Below are positions 7,799-15,577 of a stretch of DNA of 15,696 nucleotides, piece by piece. Positions within the stretch are counted from its first letter, which is position 1; each line of letters opens with the position of its first letter. Under the pieces are notes generated by a model. The model searched no databases. It was not told the DNA's origin and saw only the letters and a list, made by a program, of their open reading frames with translations. Position numbers and translations under genes: made by a program. This DNA comes from Vairimorpha apis BRL 01 (lineage: Eukaryota > Microsporidia > Nosematidae), in contig KE647219.1 of NCBI GenBank assembly GCA_000447185.1, positions 1-15,696 of the forward strand, written 5' to 3'.

Positions 7799-10000
7799 AT
7801 GCATTTACTTCTTTTTCTTTACACAGAATTATCCTTTCAATCTTCAATGCTATGCCACGAAACAATGAGCGATTTACTAAAAAATACAGGTTGTGCAAAA
7901 GGAGATAATACAGGTTTAAGTGATTTTATGGCATCTCCTACAGCTAAAAAAGTTGTTTGTGGTGAACCTTTACAAGATAAATGTGAAAATGATTATATTC
8001 AAAAAATGAACTCATTTAATAATGTGCCTAGAAATAAATCAAATTTAGGATTTAGTAATAATTGTGATGTAACTAGTGTAAAAGAAAATTATCAAAATTG
8101 TGAAGGACATAGTAATAATTTACAACATTTGAATTATCCTATGCAACCTTTACAATCTACTTATCAAACACCATCTCAACCTCTTATTTTACCAATACAA
8201 CCAAATTCTCAACAAATACAAAATCAACCTCAATTAAGTTCACAACAATTTTGTAATTCAAATATTTCTCAACAGCAATGTATACCACAACAAAATTCTA
8301 TTCAACAACCTGTTCAATTTTTTCAACCAAAAGAAAATACAAAACAATCTTATAATCAACAAAATAATTGTTTAATAAACGAAATGCCGAATCATAATTT
8401 AGAAAATAATTTTTGTCAAACAAATTCTAATATTAGTCCTGAAATAGATTTACGTTTACAGCCTAGTGTATCACCAATTATCACCTATTCTCAACCAGTA
8501 CAACAACCTTTATTTGTTCCTCCTGTTCAACCTATGCCTCAACCTATTCAACAACAATTTAATCAACCTATTCAACAACAGTCATCGTATCAGCAACAAT
8601 GCAATCCTTATATTAATCACCAACCTAAACAACAATATTGTATGCCAAAAACATATCAACCAAATTATGATTGTAATTTAACATACAGACAAACTAATTG
8701 TAAACCTCAAAGACATTTACAACAGATGTGTGAAAATCAAATTATTAACAATTCTAATAACAGGTCAATTAGATACAACAATAATTGTAGAGAAAATTAT
8801 GATATTTGTAATAATACACGTAGATACGACAATAATTGTAGAGAAGATAATTTTAAAAAAGAAAATCATGATATTTGTAATAATACACGTAGATACAACA
8901 ATAATTGTAGAGAAGATAATTTTGATATTTGCGAAAATGAAGGACGTAGACGTAAAAATGAAAATAACTATTATGATGATTACAACAATAATCAATTTAA
9001 TAAAGACAGAAACGGTTCAATCATATTTAATGAAAGTGATAATAATCAATTTAATAATGGCAGATACGTTCCTAATAATACTGATGAACGTGAATTTAAT
9101 TATTTACTTAAAGAAGGAATTCTTGTAATACAACCAGGCACTGATTTACACAGAAAAGTATCTAAAATATTTAAAGATAATAGAACGATAAAAGTTTCGA
9201 ATTTGGATAATAAACTTAATGATGATAGAAATGGTAGATTAACAAAAGATAATGTTTATGATGATAGAAAAAGAAACCGAAGTTATGATGATACAGATTC
9301 TAATGATGACTATACAAGACGTAGAAATCGTAATAATGATTATGAATCGGATGAAAACGACAGAAGACGTCGAAATAGAAATAAAAATGGAAATCGAAAT
9401 TACGATTCTGATTCCGATGAAAAATATACAAGACGTCGTAATAAAAAAAGAAATTCTAACAATGATGATTCAGATTCAGATGAAAGGTACAATAATAGAA
9501 GAAATAATGATGATGCTGATTTAGAAACTCAAAATGTTTTCCAAGATAACAGAATTAAACCACGTAAAAAGTCTTCTTATTTACTTAATAAATCTTTTGT
9601 TAAATCTAATAACAAAAAAACAGATAATAAATTAAAAAATAGTAAATTAAATGAAAAATCTAAATTTTATAAACTGAGTAAACTTAAAAATCAAGACCAG
9701 CAGAATAATAACGAATCAAATGATAAACAGAATAGTAACAATAATAACCAAAACGAAAAGAATAATAACCAAAATGATAAACAAGAAAACAATAATCAAC
9801 CTGAACCAGAAATTACAGTAGAAGTAAATCTAGATGATGATAAAGCTAATGTTAATGTAAATAATAAACAAAAAAGTAAAGTGAATTTAGATAATGATAA
9901 AGAACAAGAAGAAGATTTGGATGATGATAAAAAAGAAGATAATATGAAAGATGATAACAAAGAAGGTTACTTGAAGGAAAAAAAATTATATAAAAAATAA
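7799..10000 (+). CDS. Gene C: intact 733-residue Gln/Asn/Cys-rich protein with charged C-terminal half
   Basis: I do not recognise this gene. The N-terminus (MHLLLFLYTELSFQSS) has a short hydrophobic stretch that could be a weak signal peptide; Met17 or Met23 are alternative starts. Residues ~20-100 are less biased, with scattered Cys. Residues ~110-310 are Gln/Pro-rich (QPIQQQ, QQPLFVPP) with Cys roughly every 10-30 residues. Residues ~323-378 repeat DICNNTRRYNNNCRED about three times. Residues ~430-470 (LLKEGILVIQPGTDLHRKV) are the most ordinary-looking globular part. Residues ~490-570 alternate RRRN with DSDSDE, possible casein-kinase-2-type sites. Residues ~585-630 are Lys-rich and the end is Asp/Glu/Asn-rich. 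Despite 7-8-base A runs the frame is unbroken, unlike genes A, B and D. A Cys- and Gln/Pro-rich composition would suit a spore wall or polar tube component, while the charged half would also suit a nucleolar protein; neither is demonstrated. Confidence 0.88.
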   Translation: MHLLLFLYTELSFQSSMLCHETMSDLLKNTGCAKGDNTGLSDFMASPTAKKVVCGEPLQDKCENDYIQKMNSFNNVPRNKSNLGFSNNCDVTSVKENYQNCEGHSNNLQHLNYPMQPLQSTYQTPSQPLILPIQPNSQQIQNQPQLSSQQFCNSNISQQQCIPQQNSIQQPVQFFQPKENTKQSYNQQNNCLINEMPNHNLENNFCQTNSNISPEIDLRLQPSVSPIITYSQPVQQPLFVPPVQPMPQPIQQQFNQPIQQQSSYQQQCNPYINHQPKQQYCMPKTYQPNYDCNLTYRQTNCKPQRHLQQMCENQIINNSNNRSIRYNNNCRENYDICNNTRRYDNNCREDNFKKENHDICNNTRRYNNNCREDNFDICENEGRRRKNENNYYDDYNNNQFNKDRNGSIIFNESDNNQFNNGRYVPNNTDEREFNYLLKEGILVIQPGTDLHRKVSKIFKDNRTIKVSNLDNKLNDDRNGRLTKDNVYDDRKRNRSYDDTDSNDDYTRRRNRNNDYESDENDRRRRNRNKNGNRNYDSDSDEKYTRRRNKKRNSNNDDSDSDERYNNRRNNDDADLETQNVFQDNRIKPRKKSSYLLNKSFVKSNNKKTDNKLKNSKLNEKSKFYKLSKLKNQDQQNNNESNDKQNSNNNNQNEKNNNQNDKQENNNQPEPEITVEVNLDDDKANVNVNNKQKSKVNLDNDKEQEEDLDDDKKEDNMKDDNKEGYLKEKKLYKK
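8765..8932 (+). repeat. Coding repeat with conserved Cys in gene C
   Basis: The unit CGTAGATAC(A/G)ACAATAATTG with following AGAGAAGATAATTTT encodes RRYNNNCREDNF and recurs in frame at irregular spacing, preceded by HDICNNT or YDICNNT. Each unit keeps two Cys (DIC and NNC), suggesting selection on the Cys spacing rather than on bulk composition alone. Confidence 0.65.
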
Positions 10001-10150
10001 TCTTTAAATCGTTTAGCTTATGAAAAATGCATCTATTTTAAGAAGAACTTTTGAAAAAATAATAATGTTGTATAGAAAACAAATTATTTTTTTGAATTTG
10101 TAAATGTTTATTTATGTAAATATTATTTTTAAAATAAAATTAGAATGTTT

Positions 10151-10285
10151 TTAGAATTTAAAACTTTTATGTTTATTGTAGATGTGTATTTTAGTAAAAT
10201 ATTATAATCAAATTAAAATGAGAATTTTGTTAGAATTTAAAACTTTTATGTTTATTGTAGATGTGTATTTAAATAAAATATTATT
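10151..10285. repeat. 79-bp tandem duplication
   Basis: The segment TTAGAATTTAAAACTTTTAT followed by GTTTATTGTAGATGTGTATTT occurs at 10151 and again at 10230 (offset 79). It continues into TAAAATATTAT in both copies. More than 40 bases are essentially identical, which marks a recent duplication. Confidence 0.82.
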
Positions 10286-10408
10286 ATTAATATAAAAAGA
10301 TAATTTTACTAATAAAATATTATTTGTTTTTATCTTATTCAAAAATATCATATTAAAATTTATCAAAAATATTAATTAATCATTATAAATGAATTTAATA
10401 AGATTTAA

Positions 10409-10585
10409 TATTTTTAAAAGTATTTTATTGATATAATTAAACAATAAAAAATTCAATAATTTAAATGTTATTACTTTAATAAATTAATTATTAAAAATAA
10501 ATTTTAAAAATTACAGATTTTTAGAAGTATTTTATTGATATAATTAAACAAAAAAATTCAAGAATTTAAATGTTATTACTTTATT
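10409..10585. repeat. ~107-bp tandem duplication
   Basis: TTTTTA(A/G)AAGTATTTTATTG then ATATAATTAAACAA, and later AATTTAAATGTTATTACTTTA, occur from 10411 and again from 10518. The two copies differ by a few substitutions and small A-run length changes. Confidence 0.75.
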
Positions 10586-10843
10586 TAAATTTAATATATT
10601 TACTACTTAAATATTAATTTCTATTTAAATTAAAAATATTATTATATATATAATTTATTTATAAACATATATTTTAATTATGCACATATTTTAGTTAAAA
10701 TATAACTTGTCACAATAAAAAAATACAAGCATAATTATTATTATAATATATGTTTTATTCACAATTTATAAAAAATTTCAGTTATAATAATTTTAAATTT
10801 TATAATTGTAAAAAATACTTTCAATTTTTTTACTATACATTTT

Positions 10844-11012
10844 AAAACATTTTTTAAATTATTTTTTTTATATTTTAAATTTTACTATTAAAAACATATA
10901 AATAAAACTAGTATATAAAACATTTTAAAATTATTTTTTTAATATTTTAAATTTTACTATTAAAAACATATAAATCAAAATAGTATATAAAACATTTTAA
11001 AATTATTTTTTT
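10844..11012. repeat. ~72-bp tandem repeat, about two and a half copies
   Basis: AAAACATTTT(A/T)AAATTATTT begins at 10844, 10917 and 10989 (offsets 73 and 72). The first two copies share AAATTTTACTATTAAAAACA and TATAAAT(A/C)AAA(A/C)TAGTATATA. The third copy fades after the T run. Confidence 0.78.
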
Positions 11013-11126
11013 ACTTTATTATTTATAACATTTAAATATAAAAATATAACGTTTTAAAAAATACGACGGATTTTTTATACTGTAAACAATATATAAAAAT
11101 AATATAGATTTACAATTAATATTTAT

Positions 11127-14053
11127 TTACATAACACTCCGTTTTAATAACCCAACAAGCTCTAAATATTCATAATCTCTATCTTTGTTCTTAACATGTA
11201 AAACAGGATCAGTTCGACTTTCCAATTTATATTCACGTAAAGAAGTTTCAAATCGTTGTTCTTCAACACTTAATAACTTAAAATATTTGTTAAAGTACAT
11301 TTTTAAATCTTCTTTGTTTTTATTAGGAAAATGTTCTACCATATTTCCCCATTTTTTGTTATAATAACTATAAAATACGGCGAAAAGCTGTTGTTCATCC
11401 TTTGACCAATCTTTTTTGTTGAATTTTTTAGCCTCTGGTTTTTTAATCTTCTTTAAATAACACAATAAATATATTCTTAAGTCTTTTATGCTTTTTAAGA
11501 TAAATTTTTGGTATTTAGAAACATTCTTTCCAAAAATAGGATATTTGAGATGAAAAATATCTTTTTCTTCTTGTGTCCATTCTTTATCTATAATTAAATT
11601 CATTTCTTTGTCACTTATTCTTCTATTTTTCTTTTTAATATAATTGTGAGTCTTATTTTTATTTAAATAGTAGTTGTAGACAATGTCTTGCATACTTCTG
11701 TTCTTCATGTTCGAGTGAATACAATCAAGATTATTTTTAAATTTTAGAACTAATTTTTTAAATTCTTTCAATTCGTCTCCGACAAATTTAACACTATTGA
11801 AATCATCTTTTATTGTTGTTTCCTCAATCATTAATTTTGGAGTTTTAGTGGTATTAATATTATTGTATTCTTTATTTGTGTCTATATTACTAGTATTAGT
11901 GATATTATATATTGTATTTGTATCCAGAATATTATCTTCATTTATTATTTTATTAAGATCATTTTCTGTTTTGATATTTATTTTATTGTTATCTTCTATT
12001 TGATTTATATAAGAATTCATGTCTCCATTATCACTGATGTTTGTATAAGTATCTATAAAATTATCATTAATGTTATCACTATCTTTTATATTATTGATCC
12101 TATATTCTGGATCTAATAAAGTAGCTTTATTTATTATAGATTTATTATACAAAATTTCTTCATTATATTTTATGAATTCAAGTGGAGAATTGAAATTTTT
12201 ATATAAATTGGGTTTGGTTCTTTAAAAATAATAAATATCTTTTATCTTTACTTAATTCTTCTAATCTTTTACTATTTGCAGATTCAAATTCTGAGTTATA
12301 TAAAATTTTCTCTATTGTTTGATTGTCTAAAAGACCATTTTTATTAAACGAATCTTGTAAATTTGAATTTTCTAAATTTATAGAGTCTATTGATTTAGCA
12401 TTCGAAATGTCAGAGGATTTACTATTAGTGCTATTTGATGATTTAGCTTTTGATTTGTCTATTGATTTGGTATATGAAATGTCAGAAGATTTACTATTAG
12501 TGCTATTTGATGATTTAGATTGTGATTTGTCAAAAGAAATGGTTTTTGAATTATCTGTTGATTTACTTTTAGTGCTACTTGAAGATTTAGTTTTTGAATT
12601 ATCTAACGATTTTAATTTAATTGAGACGGATTTTTTAGCTTTTGTAGAATTTATTTTTTTATTTTTTGAAGAAATTATCTTTTTATCTTTTGTAACATTC
12701 AAATCAGTATTTTTTGTAAAATCAATTTCTTTGATTTTTATAGAATCCAAATTTTCATTATGTGTATTTAAAATTTCATCCTGTATATCAGATTTACTTA
12801 TTTTTAATTTAATACTTGTAGTACCATTTATTGTGTCAACAGGAATAATGTGATTATCATTTAATTTTCTAAGTGTAAATTATTTGATATTGAAAATTCT
12901 AAATGTTGTTGTTCAGGTGAAATTTTGTTATTTTCTAAATCAAGAGAAATTATTTTATTTTTATTATTTTTTCTTTTTGTTATAGTTGTTGTTTCAGCAG
13001 TCTGTTTAGTTTCTCTACCGTAAAATTTTTTATGCTTGCTGGTTTTTCTTCAAACAATTTATTTTGTAAATTTTTTCTATTTTATCTAATTCTAAATTTG
13101 TTTCATCAATTTTGTCTAATTTATTTGTTACTAGATTATTTACTTCCAAACTTGTTTCATTAATTTTTTCTTTGTTATTGTAATTTTTTAATTTATTTTT
13201 TTTTATAACTTTTAGATTTTGTAACTTTTCTTTTCTTTAACTTTTATATTTTTACTCTTAACTTTTTTCTTAGTATTCGTTATTTTGTCAACATTATTTT
13301 TATCTTCATGCATATTTTCTTCTTTATTAAGTAACAATTTGTTAAGTTCGGTTTCTTTATCAATATATTTATCATAATTTTCAGTATTAAATTCTTTAAC
13401 ATTTTTATTCCTTTCCTCATCATTTATCACAATATTGTTTTTTGTATTACTTATGCATTCTTTTTCATCAACAATTCTTTCATTAATAAATTTTTTTTTG
13501 CAAACTCTCTCATATAAATTTCTTTTAGGTTTATTAGTTTTTTCTTGTTGAATTTCTTTCACTTCATAAATAAAACTTTCACTGATAGTATCGTTGTCTT
13601 TTTCTTCCATTTCAACTTTTAAATCACAAATTTTAGCTTTTTTAACATTAGAATCCACATCTTGTTTCAGATCATTTTTAGATATAAACTCATCACTACA
13701 CTTTCTTTTTTTAGTATTATTTTTATCAATTACATTATTTTCCATGATTTCAAATCCAGATACTAATCTTTCTTCTTTTCCTATCATTACATTCACTAGT
13801 ATAGTAAAAATCAATAACTTTTTCATTTATAGTCCCCACATCAATTTCTATTACGTCTATTATCTTCATTAAAATTTATCATTTGAATTGATTTTGCATA
13901 AAATTTATCGTAATCAACATACATTGATCTAGGTTCTCTTAATTCATTATTTAAATAATCATTCCTATCAGAACTTGAATAATAATTTATAATTTCTGAG
14001 TTTATTTCGTTTACTTCTATTTCATCGTATGTTTTATTAGAAGTTAGTTTCAT
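11127..14053 (-). CDS. Gene D: frameshift-interrupted ~975-residue protein with C-terminal SANT/Myb-like domains
   Basis: I read one minus-strand gene from ATG 14053 (MKLTSNKTYDE), 10 nt behind a CCCC tract, to TAA 11127. An ATG at 14074 is in frame. Open pieces are 14074-13841, 13826-13212, 12750-12199 (extending to ~12868) and ~12220-11127. Missing-base breaks fit at T runs (plus strand) 13226-13229, 13071-13076, 13026-13031 and 12865-12868. An extra base (or two missing) fits near 12221, and the 13875-13785 join may need two more changes. The N-terminal two thirds is Lys/Glu/Asn/Ser-rich and disordered, with a Ser/Lys repeat. The last ~240 residues are globular with two SANT-like folds, so a chromatin or transcription role in the nucleus is inferred. 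ATG 13826 gives a signal-like MKKLLIFTILVNVMIG, the main argument for separate genes, but it has no CCC and follows a stop. Alternatives: pseudogene, two or more genes, or assembly indels. Confidence 0.6.
11274..11585 (-). other. Tandem SANT/Myb-like domains in gene D
   Basis: The first domain starts EWTQEEKDIFHLKYPIFGKN and ends RIYLLCYLKKIKK. The second starts DWSKDEQQLFAVFYSYYNKK and continues WGNMVEHFPNKNKEDLKMYF. Both show the W-(T/S)-x-(E/D)-E start, an aromatic mid-helix pattern and a third helix ending in Tyr/Phe-rich plus Lys, as in SANT domains of corepressor-type proteins. Just upstream, FKNNLDCIHSNMKNRSMQDI followed by VYNYYLNK resembles the second half of another SANT domain whose first helix I cannot see. 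Exact subfamily (NCoR/Snt1-like, CoREST-like or other) is not resolved. Confidence 0.62.
12404..12518 (-). repeat. 72-bp Ser/Lys coding tandem repeat in gene D
   Basis: Plus-strand segment GAAATGTCAGA(G/A)GATTTACT continuing to TTTGATGATTTAG lies at 12404-12446 and 12476-12518, an offset of 72 bp (24 codons). On the minus strand both copies encode KSSNSTNSKSSDIS. Degenerate Ser/Lys units extend the pattern to about 12620. The minus reading is the real one; the plus-strand ORF here is its antisense shadow. Confidence 0.75.
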
Positions 14054-14061
14054 TATTATAT

Positions 14062-14068
14062 ATGGGGT
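14062..14068 (-). promoter_or_regulatory. CCCC start-proximal motif of gene D
   Basis: On the minus strand ACCCCATATATAATAATG places a CCCC tract (14067-14064) 10 nt before the ATG at 14053. It overlaps codons 3-4 of the longer possible start at 14074. By analogy with RBX1 (CCC seven bases before ATG) this favours initiation at 14053. Confidence 0.5.
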
Positions 14069-14074
14069 GTTCAT

Positions 14075-14609
14075 TAAATTGAAGTGTTTGTAAACAAATT
14101 ATTAAATTGTATTTTTATAGAATGGTCTATGGATTAATTTTTGTGATGTTTACATTTTTTATTAATTGTTTACACAAAATCAAATTTTATTTATGCAATT
14201 TTTGTAATTTTTATATTTGTTTTGCATAAAAATTAGTAAGTATATATTTTAATTTGCATAAATGTTAAATAAAAAATGAATTTTAAATCATTTAAGAATG
14301 TAATTGTTATATGTTATTTATATAATTACAATAAAGAAAATAAAATTAAGTTTATATTAAAAAACGAATATTTTAATTCATATAATTTTTTATACATATG
14401 ATATATTTCATTTAAATAAATTTTAAAACAAATTTATTGTATTTAAATATGAACTATGTTTTAATAATTTAAATTCCAAATAAATTAAAATTTAAAATTT
14501 TTATAATAATATAAAATTTAATAATAAAAATACGTTTATAAAAAATTAGTACAATTTCATATTTAATTGTATTTTTGAAACATAAAATTTTATTTTTTAC
14601 CCTCCAAAT
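14075..14609. promoter_or_regulatory. Divergent promoter region between gene D and RBX1
   Basis: Gene D leaves to the left and RBX1 to the right. The half nearest gene D has TGTTTACA three times (14089-14096 inverted, 14147-14154, 14167-14174) and TTGCATAA three times (14191-14198 inverted, 14222-14229, 14254-14261). TGTTTAC matches the canonical forkhead-type core. The rest, 14270-14595, is plain AT-rich DNA without a visible gene. Confidence 0.5.
14600..14609 (+). promoter_or_regulatory. CCC start-proximal motif of RBX1
   Basis: ACCCTCCAAAT precedes the ATG at 14610, with CCC at 14600-14602 and a second CC three bases later. It stands in otherwise A/T-only sequence and supports this ATG as the start. 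Confidence 0.6.
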
Positions 14610-14879
14610 ATGCATGAAAAACCAATCATAAAAATCAAAAAAGTCAATTTAGTGGGAATGTGGTCACCAGACATGCAAGTAGAGACTTGTGCTATATGTA
14701 GAAATCACATAGGAGATACGTGCGTTGAATGTCAGAACGGCCTTAAACGAGGAGAAGTTTGCAGCGTGTCTTGGGGCACTTGTAATCATGCTTTTCATTC
14801 TCATTGTATTACAAGATGGTTAATGAGTAAAAATGTTTGTCCGCTTGATACTAAGCCATGGGAATACTATAAGCCTTAA
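14610..14879 (+). CDS. RBX1: RBX1/ROC1-type RING-H2 subunit of cullin-RING ubiquitin ligases
   Basis: An 89-residue intact protein. In this family the RING binds the E2 (or NEDD8-loading) enzyme and the N-terminal strand packs into the cullin, so it is the catalytic core of SCF-type ligases in nucleus and cytoplasm. Visible features are a short N-terminal strand (IKIKKVNLVGMW), CAIC at 27-30, the RNHI and CVEC (38-41) second site typical of RBX proteins, C51, C58, H60, H63, H65, C66, W70, then CPLD (C77, D80) and WEYYKP at the end. The Asp as last ligand (CPLD) is characteristic of RBX1/RBX2. WGTCNHAFHSHCITRWL is close to the RBX1 consensus, favouring RBX1 over RBX2/SAG or APC11. Relative to animal and yeast members (~108-121 residues) the N-terminal tail is shortened, and the loop before C51 is about two residues shorter. 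Base composition is less AT-rich than its neighbours, consistent with strong constraint. Confidence 0.93.
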   Translation: MHEKPIIKIKKVNLVGMWSPDMQVETCAICRNHIGDTCVECQNGLKRGEVCSVSWGTCNHAFHSHCITRWLMSKNVCPLDTKPWEYYKP

Positions 14880-15140
14880 TGGTTAATAAATAGAGAAATG
14901 TATATTAATGTGATGTATTATTAAACGATTTGTATTCTACTAAAAAAAGTATAAATAAATTTTTTATATTAATTTTTGTTACATATTTTTTTTATTAAAT
15001 ACATTTTAAATAGTTTATAGCAATTTTATAATTTAATGAATTTTATTTTAGTTTTTATAGAAATTATAAAGAATTTTTAAAATATTTTTGGAAATAAAAT
15101 TTATGAAAATTTTAAATACTTTAAACTACTATATAATATT

Positions 15141-15325
15141 AAAAATTCTTTTTAATTTACTATATTAAAAAATAAGAAAAATAAAATAATTTTAAATGCT
15201 AAAAATATTTTTAAAAATTCTTTATAATTTACTATATTAAAAAATAAGAAAATTTATTAAATTATAAATACTAAAAATATTTTTAAAATTCTTTATAAAT
15301 TGCTATAAAAACTAAAATAAAATTT
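15141..15325. repeat. ~72-bp tandem repeat, three copies
   Basis: AAAAATTCTTT(T/A)TAATTTACTA followed by TATTAAAAAATAAGAAAA starts at 15141 and 15213. A diverged third copy (AAATTCTTTATAAATTGCTA) starts near 15284. Offsets are 72 and 71 bp, and AATACTAAAAATATTTTTAAA sits between the copies. Confidence 0.75.
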
Positions 15326-15470
15326 ATTAAATTATAAATACTATATATATTGAAAAATTATAAATATTTTAAGACTATAAAAAAATTATAAATTTTTAAA
15401 AATCTTTGTAAAATAAAATTTTCAAATCAAAAATAATAATTTTTTGCAACAAATTAATTTAAAATTTTTG

Positions 15471-15492
15471 TTGTTACTAAATTTAGTAACAA
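15471..15492. promoter_or_regulatory. Perfect 22-bp palindrome upstream of the last gene
   Basis: The half-site TTGTTACTAAA is followed immediately by its exact reverse complement, with no spacer. It lies about 80 bp before the ATG at 15575. A second, looser dyad (CAACAAA at 15447 with TTTGTTG ending 15473) overlaps its left edge. This could be a binding site for a dimeric regulator or a small cruciform. Confidence 0.55.
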
Positions 15493-15564
15493 TTTTTTAC
15501 ACTAATTAGTTTTAAAATTTTTAACATTTACCTAATTATCTAAAAATTTACCTTTTTTTATAAA

Positions 15565-15577
15565 CCCTAAAAAAATG
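15565..15577 (+). promoter_or_regulatory. CCC start-proximal motif of the last gene
   Basis: AACCCTAAAAAAATG places CCC (15565-15567) seven bases before an ATG, the same spacing as at RBX1. This is the main reason for calling the otherwise short reading frame that follows a real gene start. Confidence 0.5.

Larger units (their letters stand above)
10001..11126. other. Intergenic region between convergent genes C and D
   Basis: This lies between the 3' ends of genes C (+) and D (-). It holds three separate two- or three-copy tandem repeats, listed individually. A 27-codon ATG frame at 10020-10103 (MKNASILRRTFEKIIMLYRK...) follows the gene C stop. It could be a chance ORF or a displaced end of gene C, and I do not call it a gene. 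No terminator or RNA gene is recognisable. Confidence 0.5.
14880..15574. other. Intergenic region after RBX1
   Basis: No gene is supported from 14880 to 15574. It contains a ~72-bp tandem array, two overlapping dyads near 15447-15492 and the CCC start motif of the next gene. The remainder is A/T homopolymer-rich. Confidence 0.55.

Noticed and set aside
8466..9524. Out-of-frame plus and minus ORFs inside gene C
   Set aside because: Shadows of the 733-codon frame; their repeats follow the DNA repeat of gene C and none has a start motif.
10020..10103. 27-codon ORF after gene C
   Set aside because: Could be a displaced end of gene C, but no clear homopolymer join connects them and the length is within chance.
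11797..12853. Plus-strand ORFs (Val/Leu/Phe-rich) opposite gene D
   Set aside because: The minus-strand frames carry the SANT domains and Ser/Lys repeats. The plus-strand proteins are typical antisense products of Lys/Ser/Asn-rich coding DNA.
13594..13872. 92-codon plus-strand ORF with hydrophobic character
   Set aside because: Antisense to the gene D N-terminal region, no CCC near its ATG, and no recognisable domain.
14231..14300. Possible intron donor (GTAAGTATAT) upstream of RBX1
   Set aside because: No plausible upstream exon or acceptor is visible, and RBX1 is complete from its own CCC-associated ATG.
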